Shown here in pieces: positions 38,331 to 49,200 of a DNA stretch of 64,000 bases. The position numbers and the translations under genes were made by a program. Position 1 is the first letter of the stretch; each line of letters opens with the position of its first letter. The notes below the pieces were generated by a model, which had not been told where the DNA came from, searched no databases, and saw nothing but the letters and a program-made list of their open reading frames with translations. Source of the stretch: Gordonia sp. SID5947 (GTDB lineage: Bacteria; Actinomycetota; Actinomycetes; Mycobacteriales; Mycobacteriaceae). The stretch covers positions 1,302,001 through 1,366,000 of the forward strand of contig NZ_WWHU01000001.1 of NCBI RefSeq assembly GCF_009862785.1. Direction: 5' to 3'.

Positions 38331-39899
38331 CTACTTCTTCTTCTTCGGCTGGAACTGGCTCACATCGAGTCCTTCGAGTCCCGGCGGCAGCTCGTCGAGA
38401 CCGGCGGGCATGTTGGACAGGTCCGGGAAACCGGCGGGCATCCCGGGCATGCCGCCCATGCCGGGGAACCCGGCGCGCGCGGCCTTCGGTGGCGTGGGCC
38501 CGCGATTCTTGCCCTTCTTGCCCTTGCCCTTCTTGCGGTTGGACTTGCGTCCGCCGCCGCCCATGCCCATCCGGCCCGACATCTGGGACATCATCTTGCG
38601 GGCGTCATAGAACCGGTCGACGAGCTGATTGACCTCGCTGACCGTGACACCCGATCCGTTGGCGATGCGTAGTCGGCGCGACGCGTTGATGATCTTCGGG
38701 TTGTCGCGCTCGGCTGGTGTCATACCGCGGATGATCGCCTGCACCCGATCCAGTTGTTTGTCGTCGACCTGCGACAACGCGTCCTTCATCTGACCTGCGC
38801 CGGGCAACATGCCCAGGATGTTGCCGATCGGCCCCATCTTGCGGATCATCAGCATCTGCTCGAGGAAGTCCTCGAGGGTCAGCTCCCCCTGCGTGATCTT
38901 GGCAGCCGCGGCCTCGGCCTGCTGGGTATCCCAATGCTGTTCGGCCTGCTCGATGAGCGACAGCACATCACCCATGCCGAGAATCCGGCTGGCCATCCGG
39001 TCCGGATGGAAGACATCGAAGTCGTCGAGTTTCTCGCCCGACGACGCGAACATGATCGGCCGACCGGTGACCTCGCGGACCGAGAGCGCGGCACCGCCAC
39101 GGGCATCGCCGTCGAGCTTGGTCAGGACGACACCGGTGAACCCGACGCCATCCTGGAACGCCTCGGCGGTGGACACCGCATCCTGACCGATCATCGCGTC
39201 GACGACGAACAGGACCTCATCCGGATCGGTCGCATCGCGGATGTCCGATGCCTGCTTCATGAGTTCCTGGTCGATGCCCAGACGACCCGCGGTGTCGATC
39301 ACCACGACGTCGTGATGCTGGGCGGTCGCCTCTGCCACACCGGCTCGGGCCACCGACACCGGGTCGCCGGCGGTGACGCCGAGCTGCCCCTCCCCGCCGA
39401 TGCTGGTCCCCGGATGCGGCGCGAAGACCTTGACGTCGGCACGCTCACCGACGATCTGCAGCTGTGAGACCGCGCCGGGCCGCTGCAGGTCACACGCCAC
39501 GAGCAGCGGCGTATGGCCCTGTTTTTTCAGCCAGTGACCGAGCTTTCCCGCCAGGGTGGTCTTACCGGCACCCTGCAGGCCGGCCAGCATGATCACCGTC
39601 GGCGGGTTCTTCGCAAAGGTGATCCGCCGCGTCTCGCCACCGAGGATGCCGACGAGCTCGTCGTTGACGATCTTGACGACCTGTTGGGCCGGATTCAGCG
39701 CGCCGGAGACCTCGGCTCCCTTGGCACGCTCCTTGACCTTTGCGATGAAGCCACGGACCACGGGCAGGGAGACGTCGGCCTCGAGCAGCGCCAGCCGTAT
39801 CTCCCGACAGGTGCGGTCGATGTCGGCATCGGACAACCGGCCCTTGCCGCGGAGATCCTTCAGGGCATCGGCCAACCGATCGGAAAGCGAATCGAACAT
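38331..39899 (-). CDS. ffh: Signal recognition particle protein Ffh
   Basis: GTPase that targets nascent membrane proteins with 4.5S RNA. N domain, then G domain with GLQGAGKTTLAGKL, DTAGRLG and TKLDGDARGG, then the M domain with GMLPGAGQMK and a Met/Gly/Lys-rich C-terminus. ATG 39899 gives 522 residues. Its partner FtsY is encoded 4.7 kb upstream on the same strand. Confidence 0.96.
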   Translation of the reverse strand: MFDSLSDRLADALKDLRGKGRLSDADIDRTCREIRLALLEADVSLPVVRGFIAKVKERAKGAEVSGALNPAQQVVKIVNDELVGILGGETRRITFAKNPPTVIMLAGLQGAGKTTLAGKLGHWLKKQGHTPLLVACDLQRPGAVSQLQIVGERADVKVFAPHPGTSIGGEGQLGVTAGDPVSVARAGVAEATAQHHDVVVIDTAGRLGIDQELMKQASDIRDATDPDEVLFVVDAMIGQDAVSTAEAFQDGVGFTGVVLTKLDGDARGGAALSVREVTGRPIMFASSGEKLDDFDVFHPDRMASRILGMGDVLSLIEQAEQHWDTQQAEAAAAKITQGELTLEDFLEQMLMIRKMGPIGNILGMLPGAGQMKDALSQVDDKQLDRVQAIIRGMTPAERDNPKIINASRRLRIANGSGVTVSEVNQLVDRFYDARKMMSQMSGRMGMGGGGRKSNRKKGKGKKGKNRGPTPPKAARAGFPGMGGMPGMPAGFPDLSNMPAGLDELPPGLEGLDVSQFQPKKKK

Positions 39900-40004
39900 G
39901 CCTCCAGTCTTCCATGCTCGTGCCCCGGCGCGATCACCTCCGGTGTCGGAGTGGATCACCGAGGCGTGGTGGCGAGGGTCGACGCACCCTCCGACGGGTG
40001 CCCG

Positions 40005-42644
40005 TCAGCTGATCGGCACGCCCGACCGCGAGGTCCCGCCATGGTTCTGCGGACCATTCCCGTCGTCGCCCTCGGCCCGTGGCTGCGGGGGTGGACACAC
40101 CGCGATGACGTCGTCGGCCAAGAGGGTCCTGGCTGCCTCACCGTCGTCGTCGAGACGCAGACAGAACGTGTCGACGACCGTGCTGCCCAAGGTCGCGACC
40201 TTGGCCCACCGCACCTGCGCACCATGTCGTTCGATCACCGCGCTGACCCGGCTCAACAGCCCGATCCGGTCATCTGTCCGCAACTCCATCAGGACACCAG
40301 CGGCCTCGGCGGACGAATCGTCGGCGGCGAGGTCGATCCAGATGATCCGGGGCGGCGCGACCGCGAACAGGGCGGGCACCGCGGTCTTCGGGTGCCCGGC
40401 ACCGTCCACCGCGGGATCGGTGCTGCCTGCCGATGCGCCCGTACCCGCCGAGACCCCTGGCGTCGCGGACACCGACCCGATGGTCGGGATCGGCGATTCG
40501 GCCTCCCGTGCGTCGAGTCGGGCCAGCACATCGGTCTTGCCGTCGACCGCCGCCATCAACTGCTGGCGCATCAGACCGGCCTCTGGCGGACTTCCGAAGA
40601 CAGGGACCACGACGAACGCGTTCACCGCGCTGCCCCGGTGGCTCTGCACCGTCGCGGAGTGCGAGCGCAGCCCGTTGAGGGCCAGCACGCCCGCCATCTT
40701 GGACAGCAGGCCGGGCTGGTCCGGCGCGACCATCGTCACCCGGAAGGTGTGCGGGCCGTCGGCGGGCGACATGCTCACGGAGAACCCACCGGCCTCGGCC
40801 AGTGCGATCTGGTCCGGCGACAAGGTTTCCGGGCGGACGGGTTCGTCCCCGTCGATGAGCCGCAGCGACCGCCGAACCAGGTCGTTGATCAACGAGGCCT
40901 TCCACTCACCCCACACGCCGGGACCGGTCGCAAGGGAATCCGCCTCGGCCAGCGTCGCCAACAACTCGAGCAGGACCCGATTGTGGCCGAGCGTGTCGAC
41001 CACCGATTGTGCGGTGGCCGGATCGTCGAGATCCCGCCGAGTGGCCACACTGGGCAGGAGAAGATGGTGCCGGACCATCTCGGAGAGCAACGTCACGTCC
41101 TGGGGCCACAACCCGAACCGGTTGCCCACCTGCACCGCCAGCTCGGCACCGACGATGCTGTGGTCGGCACCACGCCCCTTGCCCAGATCGTGGATCAGCG
41201 CGCCGAGTATCAACAGGTCCGGCCGCGACACCCGCGTCGTCATCGAGCCTGCGTGTGCCGCCGTCTCCACCAGATGGCGGTCGACGGTCCACGTGTGGAT
41301 GGCATCGCGGGGCGGTAGGTCGCGAACCGCGCCCCACTCGGGCAACAGCCGGCCCCACAGTCCGGTCCGATCGAGGGCCTCGATGGGGTCCACCATGTGA
41401 TGTCCCGACCCCAGCAGCACGAGCAGGTCGCTGAGCGCCTCGGCGGGCCACGGCTCACGCAGTTCGGGGGCGTAATCGGCAAGACGGCTGAGGGTCGACG
41501 CGCTGATCGGCAAACCGGTGCGCGCCGACGCCGACGCCACGCGCAGGATGAGCCCCGGATCTTTGCTGGGAATCGCGTTGCGCGCCAACACGATCTCGCC
41601 GTTGTGCTCCACCACGCCCTCGTCCAGCGGCCGGCGGATCGGCGATCGGCGCAGTTTGGCGAGCCCGCGTCGCGGCAACGCGTTGCCCGCGGTCCGGAGT
41701 CCGACATCGATGGAGTAACTGATGGTGCGAGCCGAATCGCTGATGACCCGCGCAAGGTCGAACCGGTCGCCGATCCGCAGCGCAGCGCCGATCTCGTCGG
41801 CGTCCTGCGCGCGGACCTGCTCCCGCGGCCGGCCCGCGATCCGATGCAATTCGGTCCGGATGTCGAGCAGTCGACCGTAGGCGACCTGCGGCCCGGCACC
41901 CGGAGAATCCGGCCGCAGACTCGCCATCCCGTCGGTGAGTTGCGCGATCGCGAGAGCACCGAGCAGCTGCACGTCGCGCAGGCCGCCACGTCCGTTCTTG
42001 AGGTCCGGCTCGGCTCGATGCGCGATGTCGCCTGCGCGACGCCAGCGGTCCTGGGCATGCGCGACGACCGCCGGGAAACGATCGCGGATGTCGGTGCGCC
42101 ACTGCTGACGGATGCCACCGATCAACAAGGTCGACAGATCTTCGTCGCCCACGATGTGCCGAGCCTCCAGCAATCCCAGCGCGGCGCTGACGTCCTCGGT
42201 GGCGACCTGGAGCGCCTGTGGCACCGTACGCACGCTGTGATCGAGCGGAATGTTGGCGTCCCACAACGGATACCACAGACCGTCGGCCACCTCGGCCACC
42301 TCGTCCGGTGGCCGATCGTCGTGTAACAGGATCAGATCGAGGTCGGAGAACGGCAACAGTTCGCCACGCCCGAGTCCGCCGACCGCGATGATCGAATAGC
42401 CGCTGTCGGGACGGATCCCGAGTTCCACTCCCTTTGAGGTCAGCCAGAATTCGTGGAGGTCGACGAGTACCTGCCGAAGACCCGCGGCATCGAGTTTCCC
42501 GCTCTTGCCCGATTCCAGAAGCTGACGACGCGTCGCGGCGAGATCGGTTGCGGCAACTGGTGTCTCAGGAATCGGACGTGCAGGACGCGGCCCCGCGTCC
42601 GAATCATCGGACGCGGGGCCGTGAGATGGGTTGAGAAAGGGCAT
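40005..42644 (-). CDS. glnD: [Protein-PII] uridylyltransferase-family protein GlnD
   Basis: Senses glutamine and modifies PII; in actinobacteria it adenylylates rather than uridylylates GlnK. Nucleotidyltransferase motif GGLGRGELLPFSDLDLI with D101 and D103, HD domain with IHDLGKGRGADHS near residue 475, and two C-terminal ACT domains. A disordered Gly/Ser/Ala-rich insert of about 35 residues lies between the ACT domains (around residue 750). Total 879 residues. Third gene of amt-glnB-glnD. Confidence 0.94.
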   Translation of the reverse strand: MPFLNPSHGPASDDSDAGPRPARPIPETPVAATDLAATRRQLLESGKSGKLDAAGLRQVLVDLHEFWLTSKGVELGIRPDSGYSIIAVGGLGRGELLPFSDLDLILLHDDRPPDEVAEVADGLWYPLWDANIPLDHSVRTVPQALQVATEDVSAALGLLEARHIVGDEDLSTLLIGGIRQQWRTDIRDRFPAVVAHAQDRWRRAGDIAHRAEPDLKNGRGGLRDVQLLGALAIAQLTDGMASLRPDSPGAGPQVAYGRLLDIRTELHRIAGRPREQVRAQDADEIGAALRIGDRFDLARVISDSARTISYSIDVGLRTAGNALPRRGLAKLRRSPIRRPLDEGVVEHNGEIVLARNAIPSKDPGLILRVASASARTGLPISASTLSRLADYAPELREPWPAEALSDLLVLLGSGHHMVDPIEALDRTGLWGRLLPEWGAVRDLPPRDAIHTWTVDRHLVETAAHAGSMTTRVSRPDLLILGALIHDLGKGRGADHSIVGAELAVQVGNRFGLWPQDVTLLSEMVRHHLLLPSVATRRDLDDPATAQSVVDTLGHNRVLLELLATLAEADSLATGPGVWGEWKASLINDLVRRSLRLIDGDEPVRPETLSPDQIALAEAGGFSVSMSPADGPHTFRVTMVAPDQPGLLSKMAGVLALNGLRSHSATVQSHRGSAVNAFVVVPVFGSPPEAGLMRQQLMAAVDGKTDVLARLDAREAESPIPTIGSVSATPGVSAGTGASAGSTDPAVDGAGHPKTAVPALFAVAPPRIIWIDLAADDSSAEAAGVLMELRTDDRIGLLSRVSAVIERHGAQVRWAKVATLGSTVVDTFCLRLDDDGEAARTLLADDVIAVCPPPQPRAEGDDGNGPQNHGGTSRSGVPIS

Positions 42645-42653
42645 CGGCGCGGT

Positions 42654-42995
<342 letters not shown>

Positions 42996-43041
42996 TTATC
43001 CCTCTCCACAAGAATCAGCGTAGTAGCGAAAGTGCACGGAT

Positions 43042-44385
43042 TCATGCGAGTTCATATGCCGTCTCCGCGTGTTCTGCCTCGTCGATGCCGTTGTGCTCGT
43101 CTTCCTGGCTGACCTTCCAGCCGAGCGGCTTGAGGACCAGCGCGATGATCGCCGTGAGAACACCGGTGAACACCAGGGCGAAAAGCGCGATGACGACCTG
43201 CACGACGAGCTGCTTGTAGTCATGGCCGTAGAACAGGCCGGTCTCCTCGGCGAGCAAGCCGATCGCGACCGTGCCCCACAGGCCTGAGACCAGGTGGACG
43301 CCGACGACGTCGAGCGAATCGTCGTATCCGAACTTGTTCTTCATGCTGATCGCCAGGGCCGAGAGCACACCGGCCACCACACCGAGGATCAGCGAGCCGA
43401 CCGGGGTGAGAGCACCACAGGCGGGAGTGATCGCGACCAGACCGGCGACGATGCCCGATGCGGCACCGACGCTCGTCGGATGACGGTCGCGCACCCACTC
43501 CACGGCCAGCCAGCCGATCATCGCGGCCGCGGTGGCGGCGGTGGTGTTGATCCACACCTTGCCCGCGACCATGTCGGCGGCCAGCTCGGAGCCGGCGTTG
43601 AAGCCGAACCAACCGAACCACAGCAGCGCGGCGCCGAGCATCACGAACGGGATGTTGTGCGGGCGATAGGCCGTCTTGCCGAAGCCTGCGCGGGAACCGA
43701 CCACGAGCGCGAGGACCAACGCGGCCATACCTGCGTTGATGTGGACCACGGTGCCGCCGGCGAAGTCGATCGGTGCGACGTTGGCGGCCCCGTCGGTGCT
43801 GCCGAACATCCAAGAGGCGAAACCGTTCTCGGCACCCGACATGATTCCGCCGCCCCAGACCATGTGCGACAGCGGGAAATACACGATGGTGGCCCAGAGC
43901 ACGGAGAACACCAGCCAGGTCGAGAACTTCACCCGCTCGGCCAGGGCGCCGGAGATCAGCGCAACCGTGATGACGGCGAAGGTGAGCTGGAACGCGAGGA
44001 ACACCGTCGACGGGATCGTGAGCCCGCCGGTGACGACCTGCTCGACCGCCTCCCCGCCCTGGGTCACCTCCTTGGTCTCCATCAACTGGTTGGACCCGAA
44101 GAGCGCGAACGGGTTCGAGAAGACGCCCCAGATGTCGTCCTCTCCGGTGATGCCGTTCCCGAAGGCCATCGAGAAGCCCCACAGCACGTACACGACACTG
44201 ACGGTCGCGATCGAGCCGAAGGACATCATCATCATGTTCAGAACCGACTTACCCCGTGCCAACCCCCCGTAGAAGAAGGCGAGTCCCGGTGTCATCAGCA
44301 GCACCAAAGACGCGCTGATGAGCAACCACGCTGTGTTGCCGGCATCTGGTACTGCGAAAGCATCGTCTGGCAGCGCCAAAACCAC
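43042..44385 (-). CDS. amt: Ammonium transporter Amt
   Basis: Eleven-helix ammonium channel. WLLISASLVLLMTPGLAFFYGGLARGKSVLN opens it; the twin-His pore and ammonium signature are in the FAGGTVVHINAGMAALVLALVVGSR stretch, and GVHLVSGLWGT follows. GTG 44385 is chosen because GGAGG lies 8 nt upstream; an earlier start adds a non-hydrophobic leader. A GlnR-type site lies about 120 bp upstream. First gene of amt-glnB-glnD. Confidence 0.95.
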   Translation of the reverse strand: MVLALPDDAFAVPDAGNTAWLLISASLVLLMTPGLAFFYGGLARGKSVLNMMMMSFGSIATVSVVYVLWGFSMAFGNGITGEDDIWGVFSNPFALFGSNQLMETKEVTQGGEAVEQVVTGGLTIPSTVFLAFQLTFAVITVALISGALAERVKFSTWLVFSVLWATIVYFPLSHMVWGGGIMSGAENGFASWMFGSTDGAANVAPIDFAGGTVVHINAGMAALVLALVVGSRAGFGKTAYRPHNIPFVMLGAALLWFGWFGFNAGSELAADMVAGKVWINTTAATAAAMIGWLAVEWVRDRHPTSVGAASGIVAGLVAITPACGALTPVGSLILGVVAGVLSALAISMKNKFGYDDSLDVVGVHLVSGLWGTVAIGLLAEETGLFYGHDYKQLVVQVVIALFALVFTGVLTAIIALVLKPLGWKVSQEDEHNGIDEAEHAETAYELA

Positions 44386-44501
44386 TGTAGAAACCTCCCT
44401 AGAGTGCGCCGACGGCTCGGCGCCTGCAAAGAGACTGTCGGCAGTCGGTTTCATCCGTGGTGCTCTGGCGTTTCGAGAATGTGAACCACTCGCCGGTTTA
44501 T

Positions 44502-44517
44502 ATTTCCTACGGGTAAC
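44502..44517 (-). promoter_or_regulatory. Candidate GlnR box upstream of amt
   Basis: The minus strand reads GTTAC-CCGTAG-GAAAT, matching gTnAC-n6-GnAAc of GlnR sites in all but the last base. It lies 117-132 bp upstream of the amt start, suiting activation under nitrogen limitation. Confidence 0.5.
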
Positions 44518-44614
44518 AGCGCAGGTCGTGCCTCAGCGTGTTCTCAGACGCGTCGAAGTATCGGCGGCCGCGAATTCACGTTCCGATAACGGTGCTTTCA
44601 CGGCAGTGAATCTT

Positions 44615-46165
44615 CTAGAGCAACGCGTCGACGAATGCCTCCGGTTCGAACGGCGCCAGGTCGTCTGCGCCCTCGCCCAGACCGACGAGTTTCACCGGTA
44701 CGCCGAGTTCTTCCTGCACATGGAACACGATGCCGCCCTTGGCGGTGCCGTCCAGCTTTGTCAGGACCACGCCCGTGATGTCGACGACCTCGGCGAACAC
44801 CCGCGCCTGCGTGAGTCCGTTCTGACCCACCGTGGCGTCGAGGACGAGCAGGACCTCGTCGACCGGTGCCTTCTTCTCGACGACGCGCTTGACCTTGCCG
44901 AGCTCGTCCATGAGTCCCGTCTTGGTGTGCAGTCGACCCGCCGTGTCGATCATCACCACATCCGCGCCGTGATCGATACCCTTCACGACCGCGTCGAATG
45001 CCACCGACGCCGGGTCCGCCTGTTCTCTGCCGCGGACCACCTCAGCGCCGACTCGTTCCCCCCACGTCTGCAACTGGTCCGCGGCGGCCGCACGGAAGGT
45101 GTCGGCGGCACCCAGCAACACACGTCGCCCGTCGGCCACCAACACCCGGGCCAGCTTGCCGGTGGTCGTGGTCTTCCCTGTTCCGTTGACGCCGACCACC
45201 AGCACAACCGCGGGGCGGCCGGCGTGCGGGAGGGCTCGGACCGAACGGTCGAACTCGGGACGCAACTGCTCGACCAGCACCCGCTTCAGCAGGGCACGCG
45301 CCTCGTCGGCGCTACGTACGCTCGATGTGGCGAGTTCGGTCCGCAGACGCTCCACCACGGCCATCGTGGACGCCGTGCCGAGATCCGCCATCAGCAGAGT
45401 GTCCTCGATGTCCTCCCAGCTCTCCTCGTCGAGATCGCCGGCGCCCAGCAGTCCGAGCATGCTCTTGCCGATCGCGCCCTGCGAACGCGAGAGCCGTCCA
45501 CGGAGACGGCCGAGCCGCCCCGCCGTCGGAGCGATCTCGTCGAGCTCGGGGGCGGGAGCCGCGAGGCCCGCCGGCTTCTCATCGGCAGGCGCCGGCTCCA
45601 CGATCCCGGTGGCCGGCTCCTCGGGCTCAGCCGTCGGCGCTTCCACGACCTCGGCAGGCTCGGGCGGCGCCACGACGGCGTCGTCGGGAAGGGTCTGCGT
45701 TTCGGACGGCGCGGCGACATCGGCATCGGCAGGCGCGGCGGCATCGGCAGGCGCGGCGGCATCGGCAGGCTCGGCGGCATCGGCAGGCTCGGCGGCATCG
45801 GCATCGACATCGGGCAGCGCGACCTCCCGAATCCCTCGCTGCGCGGAGTCGCGGGGCACCGACGCGTCGTCGCCGACACCGGGCTGGCCGTCGACCTCGG
45901 TGCGTTCCCCACCCGGGCGCACCACCGGCTCCGGCGGTTCGGCGAGACCGACACCGCCTCCGCCCTGGCTGAAGTTGAACCCCGACCCGGCCTGATATCC
46001 GCCGGATCTGTCGACCTGCCTCGTCGTGCCGTCGATCGGACCCTGCGTCGCCGAATCGTCGGACAGCGAGATGCGCCGCCGCCGCGACAGCATCACGCCG
46101 ACAACGATCAGCGCGATGAGCACGATGACGGCGACAACGATGCCGATGATGACTGCGGTGTTCAC
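44615..46165 (-). CDS. ftsY: Signal recognition particle receptor FtsY
   Basis: Membrane receptor for the SRP ribosome complex. An N-terminal helix (residues about 4-26) anchors it, then an acidic Ala/Pro/Glu/Asp-rich A region of about 170 residues with an AAEPAD/AAAPAD repeat, then the NG domain with GVNGTGKTTTTGKLA, DTAGRLHTK and TKLDGTAKGG. Length 516 residues, longer than in mycobacteria because of the repeat region. Single frame. Confidence 0.95.
   Translation of the reverse strand: MNTAVIIGIVVAVIVLIALIVVGVMLSRRRRISLSDDSATQGPIDGTTRQVDRSGGYQAGSGFNFSQGGGGVGLAEPPEPVVRPGGERTEVDGQPGVGDDASVPRDSAQRGIREVALPDVDADAAEPADAAEPADAAAPADAAAPADADVAAPSETQTLPDDAVVAPPEPAEVVEAPTAEPEEPATGIVEPAPADEKPAGLAAPAPELDEIAPTAGRLGRLRGRLSRSQGAIGKSMLGLLGAGDLDEESWEDIEDTLLMADLGTASTMAVVERLRTELATSSVRSADEARALLKRVLVEQLRPEFDRSVRALPHAGRPAVVLVVGVNGTGKTTTTGKLARVLVADGRRVLLGAADTFRAAAADQLQTWGERVGAEVVRGREQADPASVAFDAVVKGIDHGADVVMIDTAGRLHTKTGLMDELGKVKRVVEKKAPVDEVLLVLDATVGQNGLTQARVFAEVVDITGVVLTKLDGTAKGGIVFHVQEELGVPVKLVGLGEGADDLAPFEPEAFVDALL
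45723..45794. repeat. Four tandem 18-bp units inside ftsY
   Basis: Units at 45723-45740, 45741-45758, 45759-45776 and 45777-45794 differ only by one base (gcgcggcg versus gctcggcg). Each encodes six residues of the A region. A variable copy number between strains is likely. Confidence 0.85.
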
Positions 46166-46240
46166 TCCGGTAGACCCCTGTCGATTGATTCGTACGAACG
46201 AGCTGACCCGATCAGGGTCGCATGTGGCGGTGGGCCGCCG

Positions 46241-49200
46241 TCAGGTCGCGTCGGTGTTCGTGACCGGCATGTCGACACCGCGCAGTCGCTGTGAGATCAC
46301 CGTTGTGATGCCGTCCCCGCGCATACTCACGCCGTAGAGGGCATCGGCAACCTGCATGGTCGGTTTCTGGTGTGTGATCACGATCAGCTGCGACCGCTCG
46401 CGCAACTGCTCGAACAGCGAGATCAGCCTGCGCAGATTGGTGTCGTCGAGCGCGGCCTCGACCTCGTCCATCACATAGAACGGCGACGGCCGGGCCCGGA
46501 AGATCGCCACCAGCATCGCGACCGCGGTCAATGATTTCTCGCCACCGGACAGCAGCGACAGACGCTTGACCTTCTTTCCCGGCGGACGGGCCTCGACCTC
46601 GATCCCCGTGGTGAGCATGTCACCCGGTTCGGTGAGCACGAGGCGTCCCTCGCCGCCGGGGAACAGTGTCGTGAAGACCTGGGCGAACTCCCGTTCGACG
46701 TCGGCGTACGCCTCGGTGAAGACCTGCAGGATGCGAGCGTCGACCTCTTCGACCACAGACAGCAGGTCCCGCCGGGCGGCCTTGACGTCCTCGAGCTGAG
46801 CCGACAGGAAGTTGTAGCGCTCCTCGAGCGCCGCGAACTCCTCGAGCGCGAGCGGATTGACCTTGCCCAGTGTGTTGAGGTCCTTCTGTGCCTGCTTGGC
46901 CCGCTTCTCCTGGGTCGAACGGTCGAACGGCAGTGGCGCCGGCGCGACCACGGGCTCCCCACGTGCTTTGGCCTGCTCGTACTCCTGCATCTCGAGGGCC
47001 GACGGAGGCATCGGCACCTCGGGACCGTACTCGGCGACGAGGTCGTCGGGTGCGATGGCATACGAGTCCAGGATCTGTTCCTCGAGTTGCTCGATCCGGA
47101 GGGCGGCCTGCGCCTTGGCCAGCTCGTCGCGGTGCACGGTGTCGCGCAGGGCGTTGAGCGTCGCCGTGAGCTCCGCGGTCTTGTTCTTGAGTTCGTCGAC
47201 AGCCGCGGTCCGCTCCACGCGTACTTGTTCGAGTTGGTCCCGCCCCGCCTGCGCATTCTGCACGGCGGCCGAAAGCCGTTGGGAGACCTCGGCTCCGGCT
47301 TCGACGACAGCTGAGGCGACCGCCGCCGCGCGACGCCGCGCCAGATCCTGGCGCTCGGCACGCAGTCGCGCCTCGCGTTCGCGTTGCGCGGCGCGGCGCA
47401 GGGAATCCGCTCGCCCGCGCACCGAGGCGAGTCGCTCTTCGGCCGTGCGCAACTGCAGCCGCGCCTCCATCTCCGCCGACCGTGCCGCGGTCACCGCTTC
47501 CGCCGCCGCGGTGCGGGGCGTGTCGTCGCCGGCGTGGGCCGGGGCGTCGTCGGATTCGTCACGGGCATAACGCAATCGCTCTTCGAGCTCATGCAGGGTG
47601 GTCAGCGACTCGGCGCGGCCCTCTTCGGCCTTGCCCCGCTGGCGGGTCAGACGATCGCTCTCCGAGCGCGCCACGCGGATCTCGTGGCCCAGGCGCGCCA
47701 TCTGCTCATAGGCCCCCCGACGTTGGCGTCGGACTCGTGCAAAGCGGCCAACGCCTCTTCGGCGGATTCGCGTCTGTCCACCTGCTCGGCCATCGCTCCG
47801 TCGAGGGCGGCCTCGATCTCCTCGAGCCGGTGTCGGGCCGCCGACAGCTCGGATGTCGCCGCATCGATGGCCGACTGCACTTCGAGCGACGACGGGCGAT
47901 GTGATGACCCGCCCTCGATGGATCCCGGCCCGATGCGGTCACCGTCGAGCGTGACGGTCCGTACGCGGTGCCGCTGCGCGATGTCGAGGCCCTGCTCGGC
48001 GGTGTCCACCAGTACGGTGTCGGCCAGCACGTGGTCGACTGCACCGCGGATGGACGGGCGGCACGTCACGACCGACGACGCCCAACGCGCGCCGTCGGGT
48101 AGGTCGATGTCCGAGCGAGCCGCCGCTTCGGGCAGTCCGCCCAGGATCAGCGCGGCTCGGCCGCCGTCGCCCGACTTCAGCGCGGTGAGCGCTCGGACCG
48201 CGGCGATGGCGTCCACGGTCGCGATCGCGTCGACGGACGGCCCGAGCGCGCCGGCGATCGCGGTCTCATAACCGGTGTCGACGGTGAGCAGTTCCGACAT
48301 CGGCCCGACCAGCCCGTCGGGGGCATTGTCGAGCAGCCAGGCACCACCGTCGTTGCGTTCGAGTCCTACCTCGAGTGCCTCGATCCGGGCCGACAGCGAC
48401 GCGATCCGTTGCTCGGTCTCACGTTGGCCGGCCTGCAGCGACGCCACCCGCTCGTTCGCCTGGTTCAGCGCCGTCACGGAACGTTCGTGGTGCTCGTCGA
48501 GTCCGTGTTCGGCGGCCTCGTATGCGCTGAGGGTCTCGGCCATCGAGTCCTGCTGGGCCTGGGCCGCCTCGGCGCGCTCGTTGGCCGCCGCGATCGCAGC
48601 GGTCAGTCGCGCGGTCTCCGCATCGACCGACTCGGACTTGGTCCGTAGGTTGGCAACCTGTCCCTCGAGTCGCGCGAGTCCCTCGCGTCGGTCGGCGATG
48701 GCCCGTACGGCCGCCATGTGAGCACGTTCGGCCTCGGCGGCCACCTGCTCACATCGGGACAGCTCTTCCTTCGCGGCATCCAGATACTCCGCGGCGGCCT
48801 CCACGGTGCCGTCGAGTTCGGCTTCGGTCAGCGCGGCCTCTTCGGCCTCGCGCTCGAGTTCGTCGGGATCGGGCCCACCCGGCGGATTGGACGGCTCGCT
48901 CAGATGACGAGTGCGCTCGGCTGCCACCCGGCACGTCGCGTCCACCCTCTCGGCCAACGCGGAGAGCCGGAACCAGGTCTGGGCGGCGGCACTCGCGGCA
49001 GGTGCGACCTCCGCGAGGTGGCGTTCGTGCTCGGCGAGTTCGGCCGTCACGTGGTCGAGGGCGGCGGTCACCTCGTCCTGCTGATGACGGACCTCGTCCT
49101 CGACCGCCGTGTGCTCAGCCATCTCGGAACGTCGGGTCACCAGGTCGTCGGCCGCCAGCCGCAGCCGCGCGTCGCGAAGGTCCGCCTGCACGGTCTGTGC

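Noticed and set aside
39513..41400. Two 600-codon open frames on the plus strand over ffh and glnD
   Set aside because: No domain or signal; both lie antisense to well-supported genes.
45723..45794. CRISPR-like repeat array
   Set aside because: The units are directly adjacent 18-bp coding repeats with no spacers.
44318..46294. A 658-codon open frame on the plus strand over ftsY
   Set aside because: It is the complement of ftsY and part of amt, with Arg/Asp/His-rich, non-family sequence. High G+C keeps many antisense frames open.
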